The notes below the pieces were generated by a model that saw only the letters and a list, made by a program, of their open reading frames with translations, had not been told where the DNA came from and did not search any database. Below are positions 14,494 through 17,816 of a stretch of 17,816 bases of DNA, in pieces. The stretch spans positions 1 to 17,816 of the forward strand of contig JAPPKR010000078.1 of NCBI GenBank assembly GCA_028819835.1. The letters run 5' to 3'. Origin of the DNA: a bacterium. GTDB lineage: Bacteria > Actinomycetota > Acidimicrobiia > UBA5794 > ZC4RG35. The translations under genes were made by a program, and so were the position numbers. How positions within the stretch are numbered: position 1 is the stretch's first letter; each line of letters opens with the position of its first letter.

Positions 14494-15240
14494 ATGTATC
14501 GGATGGTGTTGGTTCGTCACGGGGAGTCGGAGTGGAATCTCTCCAACCTGTTCTCGGGCTGGACCGATGTGGACCTCACCCCCCGGGGCGAGGAGGAGGC
14601 CCGGGAGGCTGGGCAGCTCATGAAGGAGGAGGGCCTTGCGTTCGACATAGTCCACACCTCGGTGCTGCTCCGCTCCATCCGCACCGCCGAGTTGGCCCTG
14701 GCCGAGATGGGAATGGCCTGGCTCCCGGTGGTCCGCCACTGGCGGTTGAATGAACGGCACTACGGCGCTCTGCAGGGACTCAACAAGAAGCAGACCGCCC
14801 GGGAGCACGGCTCAGAGCAGGTGCATCTGTGGCGCCGGAGCTATGACGTCCGGCCCCCTGCATTGGACACGGACGACTCCCGTCACCCCCGGAACGACCC
14901 GATGTACGCCGACCTGGCCCCCGACGTGCTGCCTGCCACCGAATGCCTGAAGGACGTGGTGGCCCGCGTCCTTCCCTACTGGCACGACCGGATCGTCCCG
15001 CAACTCCGCCGGGGACTCGTCCCGTTGGTGGTGTGCCACGGAAACAGCATCCGCGCCCTTCTGAAGTACCTGGAGGAAATCCCGGACTCCGAGATCTCGG
15101 CCTTGAACATCCCAACCGGGATCCCACTTCTCTATGAACTGGACGCCGACCTGAGCCCGGCGGGCTCGAGATACCTGGGCGATCCGGAGGCCGCCGCCGA
15201 GGCCGCGGCGCGGGTGGCCGCGCAGGCCGCGATAGAATAG
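14494..15240 (+). CDS. gpmA: 2,3-bisphosphoglycerate-dependent phosphoglycerate mutase
   Basis: GpmA interconverts 3- and 2-phosphoglycerate in lower glycolysis through a phosphohistidine intermediate, in the cytosol. The length of 248 residues is typical. The phospho-acceptor H9 is in VRHGESEWN. It is followed by [13 protein letters not shown] (20-32), E87 in [14 protein letters not shown], and the second catalytic H182 in [12 protein letters not shown]. The C terminus ends in an Ala-rich tail ([14 protein letters not shown]), probably a loosely conserved helix. ATG 14494 is the first possible start, since an in-frame TGA lies 9 bases upstream. No SD is seen (see the promoter entry). secG starts 5 bases after the stop. 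Its position between tpiA and secG extends the glycolytic cluster. Confidence 0.97.
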   Translation: MYRMVLVRHGESEWNLSNLFSGWTDVDLTPRGEEEAREAGQLMKEEGLAFDIVHTSVLLRSIRTAELALAEMGMAWLPVVRHWRLNERHYGALQGLNKKQTAREHGSEQVHLWRRSYDVRPPALDTDDSRHPRNDPMYADLAPDVLPATECLKDVVARVLPYWHDRIVPQLRRGLVPLVVCHGNSIRALLKYLEEIPDSEISALNIPTGIPLLYELDADLSPAGSRYLGDPEAAAEAAARVAAQAAIE

Positions 15241-15245
15241 ACGTC

Positions 15246-15482
15246 ATGGCTATCTTGCAAGCGGTGGTGATCGGGATCCATGTGCTGTTGTCGCTGGGCT
15301 TGATCCTGTTGATCCTCCTGCACTCGGGACGGGGCGGGGGCCTCTCCGAGGCATTCGGCGGCGGCCTCGGCGCCTCCATGGGCGGTTCCACGGTGGCGGA
15401 GCGAAACCTGAGCCGCCTCACCGTGATCACGGTCCTCGGCTTCGCCACCACCACTATCGCCCTCATCTGGATCCTGGCCTAG
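15246..15482 (+). CDS. secG: Preprotein translocase subunit SecG
   Basis: SecG is the small, non-essential membrane subunit of the SecYEG translocon and assists SecA-driven export. The 78 residues contain two membrane helices (about 5-25 and 55-76) joined by a Gly-rich loop with the family signature LLHSGRGGGLSEAFGGG. Size and layout match actinobacterial SecG. The ATG follows the gpmA stop by 5 bases without a good SD, so translation is probably coupled to gpmA. secG next to tpiA or glycolytic genes is a common actinobacterial arrangement. Confidence 0.95.
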   Translation: MAILQAVVIGIHVLLSLGLILLILLHSGRGGGLSEAFGGGLGASMGGSTVAERNLSRLTVITVLGFATTTIALIWILA

Positions 15483-15504
15483 CGCCCCCGACAGTCGCAA
15501 CACG

Positions 15505-16398
15505 GTGACGGAGAGCTTCACCGACTGGACGGTCCTTTTCAATCCGGCTGCAGGTCGCGGAAGGGTGTCTCTGGGGGAACTCTCCGACCTGCTGGTCGCC
15601 CGCCGGGTGAACGCGCGGGTGGAGTCGGTTTCGTCGCCCGAGCGGATGGCCGAGCGGGTGGTGGAGGTGGTGTCTCGGGAGGGCAGGGTGGCGGTGGCGG
15701 GGGGTGACGGCACCCTCAGCCTGACGGTGAACGCCCTGTGTGCCGAGGAGTGGTCGGAGTCGCCCCGGGTGGCGATGCTGCCCAGCGGGACGGCCTGTGA
15801 CTTCCTTCGCACCTTCGGACTCCCCCGCGACCTGACCGAATCCGTCTCCCGGCTGGTCACGCCCTCGTGGTACGACATCGACGTCGGCTGCCTGGAGGGA
15901 GACTGGGGGAGGCGGTTCTTCGTCAACGTGGCCGAGGCGGGAGTCGGCGCGGCGGCGGCCGAGACGGCCGGCAGGCTCCCCGGATGGGTGGGAAGGGCCC
16001 GCTACGGACTGGGATTCTTGGCCCGGCTGCCCCGGTTCCCCCGGGCCACGGTGACAGTCCAGGGAGCCCGACGGGCGATCACCGCCGACGCCCTGGCGGT
16101 GATAGTGGCCAACGCCCAGTTCTTTGCCTGGAAGTGGAACATCGCGCCCAAGGCGAACCTGGTGGACAACCGCCTGGACCTGCAGGTCTTCACCCCCCGG
16201 AAGATTCAACTCCCCCTGGTGGTGCCGAAGATCGTCAAGGGAGTGCACCTGAAGGAGCGCTGGGTGCAGCGGCGGAGTTGGGAGAGCTTCGAGGTGACGA
16301 CTGATCCCCCCTGGCCGGTGGAAGCAGACGGAGACATGGTCGGCTTCACGCCGATGAGAGTCTCGAGCGTGCCCGCCGCCATCCGGTTCAAGATCTGA
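15505..16398 (+). CDS. Diacylglycerol kinase catalytic-domain protein (YegS/DgkB-type lipid kinase)
   Basis: Member of the DAGK-catalytic lipid kinase family, which phosphorylates diacylglycerol or related lipids at the membrane surface. The 297 residues match stand-alone bacterial members. The FNPAAGRGR motif is at 12-20 and the ATP-binding GGDGT at 66-70. The second nucleotide motif is PSGTACDF (93-100), where the family usually has GTGNDF, so the Asn is replaced by Cys. The VEADGD motif (272-277) near the C terminus is the family's metal-site region. There is no membrane helix. The GTG start has no clear SD; it lies 22 bases after secG, so it is probably read from the gpmA-secG transcript. 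The true substrate (diacylglycerol, sphingosine-like or polyprenol lipid) cannot be told. Confidence 0.9.
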   Translation: MTESFTDWTVLFNPAAGRGRVSLGELSDLLVARRVNARVESVSSPERMAERVVEVVSREGRVAVAGGDGTLSLTVNALCAEEWSESPRVAMLPSGTACDFLRTFGLPRDLTESVSRLVTPSWYDIDVGCLEGDWGRRFFVNVAEAGVGAAAAETAGRLPGWVGRARYGLGFLARLPRFPRATVTVQGARRAITADALAVIVANAQFFAWKWNIAPKANLVDNRLDLQVFTPRKIQLPLVVPKIVKGVHLKERWVQRRSWESFEVTTDPPWPVEADGDMVGFTPMRVSSVPAAIRFKI

Positions 16399-16725
16399 GC
16401 TATCGCCGCCAACAGGAGGGACGGAGGAGACGTCATTTAGCGGTGTGACGCCGCCACTGGTCGGAGGTTGTGAAACAAACGGCGGTGCGGGGCTTGACTG
16501 TCGTCACACCCACATGTCACATTGATATGAACCAAACATCAAGACGGTCCGTCCAGACGTCGTTCGGACCGCGTCGAGGGATCAGATTGCATGATCGGCA
16601 AGACCTGTTCCGGGCTGGACGGATTTGTTCGACTCTGGCAAGGTGGCGGTGGGGGAGGGAAGCCCATAGGGGGACCCCTGTTTTCGCGACTTTTCTGCTG
16701 GGATCGAAGGGGACCCGCGATGACT
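16399..16725. other. Convergent intergenic region between the lipid kinase and the ABC permease
   Basis: The two flanking genes converge here. Short frames exist on both strands but show no family motif or good start, so I treat the stretch as non-coding. A TTGACT (16494-16499) with TCACAT 17 bases on (16517-16522) gives a weak plus-strand promoter. GTGTGACG (16443-16450) and CGTCACAC (16502-16509) form a distant inverted repeat. The clearest structure is the stem at 16545-16571. GGGGACCC occurs twice (16670-16677, 16709-16716). No strong intrinsic terminator and no tRNA is visible. Confidence 0.6.
16545..16571. repeat. Inverted repeat CGGTCCG / CGGACCG between convergent genes
   Basis: A 7-bp perfect stem (16545-16551 with 16565-16571) encloses a 13-base loop. 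On the minus strand it is followed by a loosely T-rich TCTTGATGTTT, so it may help end the permease transcript. On the plus strand no T tract follows. Confidence 0.4.
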
Positions 16726-17816
16726 TCAGGAGGGGTGGGCGAGGGTGCGGCGGAGGGACACCGAGGCCGCTCCGGCGAGGACTACTCCCATCCCGGCCAG
16801 CACTGCGATGTTGTCGGCGACGTCGAGGACGGAGCCTCCCCATTGGAGGTCTCTGAAGCCGAGCATCGCCCATCCCTGGGGGGTGAACTTGGCGACGGTC
16901 TGGACCGTCTCGGGCAGGAGTTCCTGGGGGACCATGGCCCCGCCCAGGGCGCCCAGCACCAGTCCGGCCGTCACTCCGATGCCGATGGTGGCGGCCTCGG
17001 CCAGCCGGAAGGAGCCGAGCAGCATCCCCGCTCCCGCTCCCGCCAGGGACAGGGCCATCACCAACAGCACCGATCCCCCCAGGTTCGACCAGTCCACGCC
17101 GAAGATGGCCAGGCTCAGCACCATGATGTAGGCGCCCTGGAAGAAGGTGATCCCGAACTGTCCGGCCACGTATCCCGAGATCAGCCGGGCGACCGAGGTG
17201 GGAGTGGAGACGATCCGGGTGTCGAGGCCCATCTCCCGGTCGGCCACCATGGCGGTGGCGCCGGTCAGGGCGGTGAGGAACATGAACAGGACCAGATTGG
17301 AGGCCGCGCCCCCGTCGAAGCGGCCCAGGTCGGGTGGGAACAGGGATTCGCCGACCGACTCGACGGCGACCGTCGTCAGGATCACCTGGTCGGCCAGGGC
17401 GCTGGCCAGGGGAAAGCTCTCCTGGAACCCGACTCCCAGGATGTCGACCGCGAACCGCGCCGCCCGGTAGGGAATTAACTCTTCGGTCACTGCCTGCTGC
17501 ACGGTGGCCTGCAACTGGGGCCCCAACCCGGCGGGAGCCGACACGAAGCCGATCAGCACGGGCTGTCCGACCGCCATCCTCGCCGCCATCTGCGGGGGGA
17601 AGACCACTCCCGCCGAGATGTGACCCCTCTCCACGGCGGTCAACATCTCGGCGTCCTCCTGGTAGAAGACCAGTTCCAAGGCCTGGTTGCCGGCCAGGTT
17701 CTCGGTGATCTGGTCGGTGATGGCCTGGCTGGTGTCCCCCGATACTCCCAACTGCACCCTCCCGCCCTGGCCGCCGAACTGGATCCCGATGATGAACACC
17801 ATCACCACCGGGAACA
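16726..17816 (-). CDS. ABC-2 type transporter permease, C-terminal part (cut by window edge)
   Basis: Permease of an ABC-2 family exporter (ABC2_membrane_3 type). The frame is open to the right edge, so the N terminus and probably most of the first membrane helix are missing. The visible ~360 residues begin with the end of a hydrophobic helix (VMVFIIGI). A ~150-residue hydrophilic, extracytoplasmic domain follows (about 15-165). At least five membrane helices come next, at about 169-188, 216-237, 245-267, 273-297 and 332-353. The late family motif TPQGWAMLGFRDL is at 309-321. Such permeases pair with an ATP-binding subunit to export drugs, lipids or polysaccharides. That partner would lie upstream on the minus strand, outside the window. 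The start codon cannot be assigned. Confidence 0.88.
   Translation of the reverse strand, partial: FPVVMVFIIGIQFGGQGGRVQLGVSGDTSQAITDQITENLAGNQALELVFYQEDAEMLTAVERGHISAGVVFPPQMAARMAVGQPVLIGFVSAPAGLGPQLQATVQQAVTEELIPYRAARFAVDILGVGFQESFPLASALADQVILTTVAVESVGESLFPPDLGRFDGGAASNLVLFMFLTALTGATAMVADREMGLDTRIVSTPTSVARLISGYVAGQFGITFFQGAYIMVLSLAIFGVDWSNLGGSVLLVMALSLAGAGAGMLLGSFRLAEAATIGIGVTAGLVLGALGGAMVPQELLPETVQTVAKFTPQGWAMLGFRDLQWGGSVLDVADNIAVLAGMGVVLAGAASVSLRRTLAHPS

Noticed and set aside
16627..16635. GTTCGACTC, which resembles a tRNA T-loop
   Set aside because: The flanking bases do not form a T stem, and no acceptor, D or anticodon arm can be drawn around it.
16591..17478. 295-codon plus-strand frame over the permease
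   Set aside because: Shadow of the minus-strand ABC permease: Gly/Gln/His-rich, no motif, while the minus strand has clear membrane helices.
1..17816. CRISPR array, insertion sequence, phage or toxin-antitoxin system
   Set aside because: No regularly spaced long repeats, transposase, integrase or matching gene pairs were seen. The repeats found are short and local.

Overview
This GC-rich window is bacterial chromosome, most likely from an actinomycete-class organism and plausibly Acidimicrobiia. Three things point there. The gene order uvrA, uvrC, rapZ, pgk, tpiA, secG is the actinobacterial DNA-repair/glycolysis neighbourhood. RapZ carries the Arg-for-Lys Walker A variant that I recall from actinobacterial members. 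A secreted protein has S-layer-homology repeats, each with a Cys pair. The taxon is inference; no rRNA or tRNA gene is visible.

Layout on the plus strand. (1) 1-4277: three consecutive hydantoinase B (HyuB / N-methylhydantoinase B, acetone-carboxylase-alpha-like) paralogues. The first is cut by the window edge. Copies two and three are separated by a 367-base non-coding stretch, and no HyuA partner is visible. (2) 4291-7131: uvrA, 13 bases behind the third HyuB copy. (3) 7305-9368: a secreted SLH/Big-domain protein lying between uvrA and uvrC. (4) 9515-12240: uvrC and rapZ, a tight two-gene operon. (5) 12377-14337: pgk and tpiA, tightly coupled and closed by a convincing intrinsic terminator at 14344-14369. 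whiA and gap, which often lie between rapZ and pgk in Actinobacteria, are absent here. (6) 14398-14425: a perfect 10+8+10 palindrome with a third half-site, in a locally AT-rich island. (7) 14494-16398: gpmA, secG and a diacylglycerol-kinase-family lipid kinase, close together and probably co-transcribed. (8) 16399-16725: a convergent intergenic region. (9) 16726-17816, minus strand: the C-terminal part of an ABC-2 type export permease, cut by the window edge.

Functionally the window joins nucleotide excision repair (UvrA, UvrC), an envelope-metabolism regulator (RapZ), three lower-glycolysis enzymes (Pgk, TpiA, GpmA), protein export (SecG), lipid phosphorylation and a multi-gene HyuB expansion of unknown substrate. 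I did not find a CRISPR array, insertion sequence, phage gene or a clearly new system. The points most worth a second look are the HyuB triplication without HyuA, the palindrome array upstream of gpmA, the SLH insertion in the uvr cluster, and the rapZ-pgk junction with its overlapping leader ORF.
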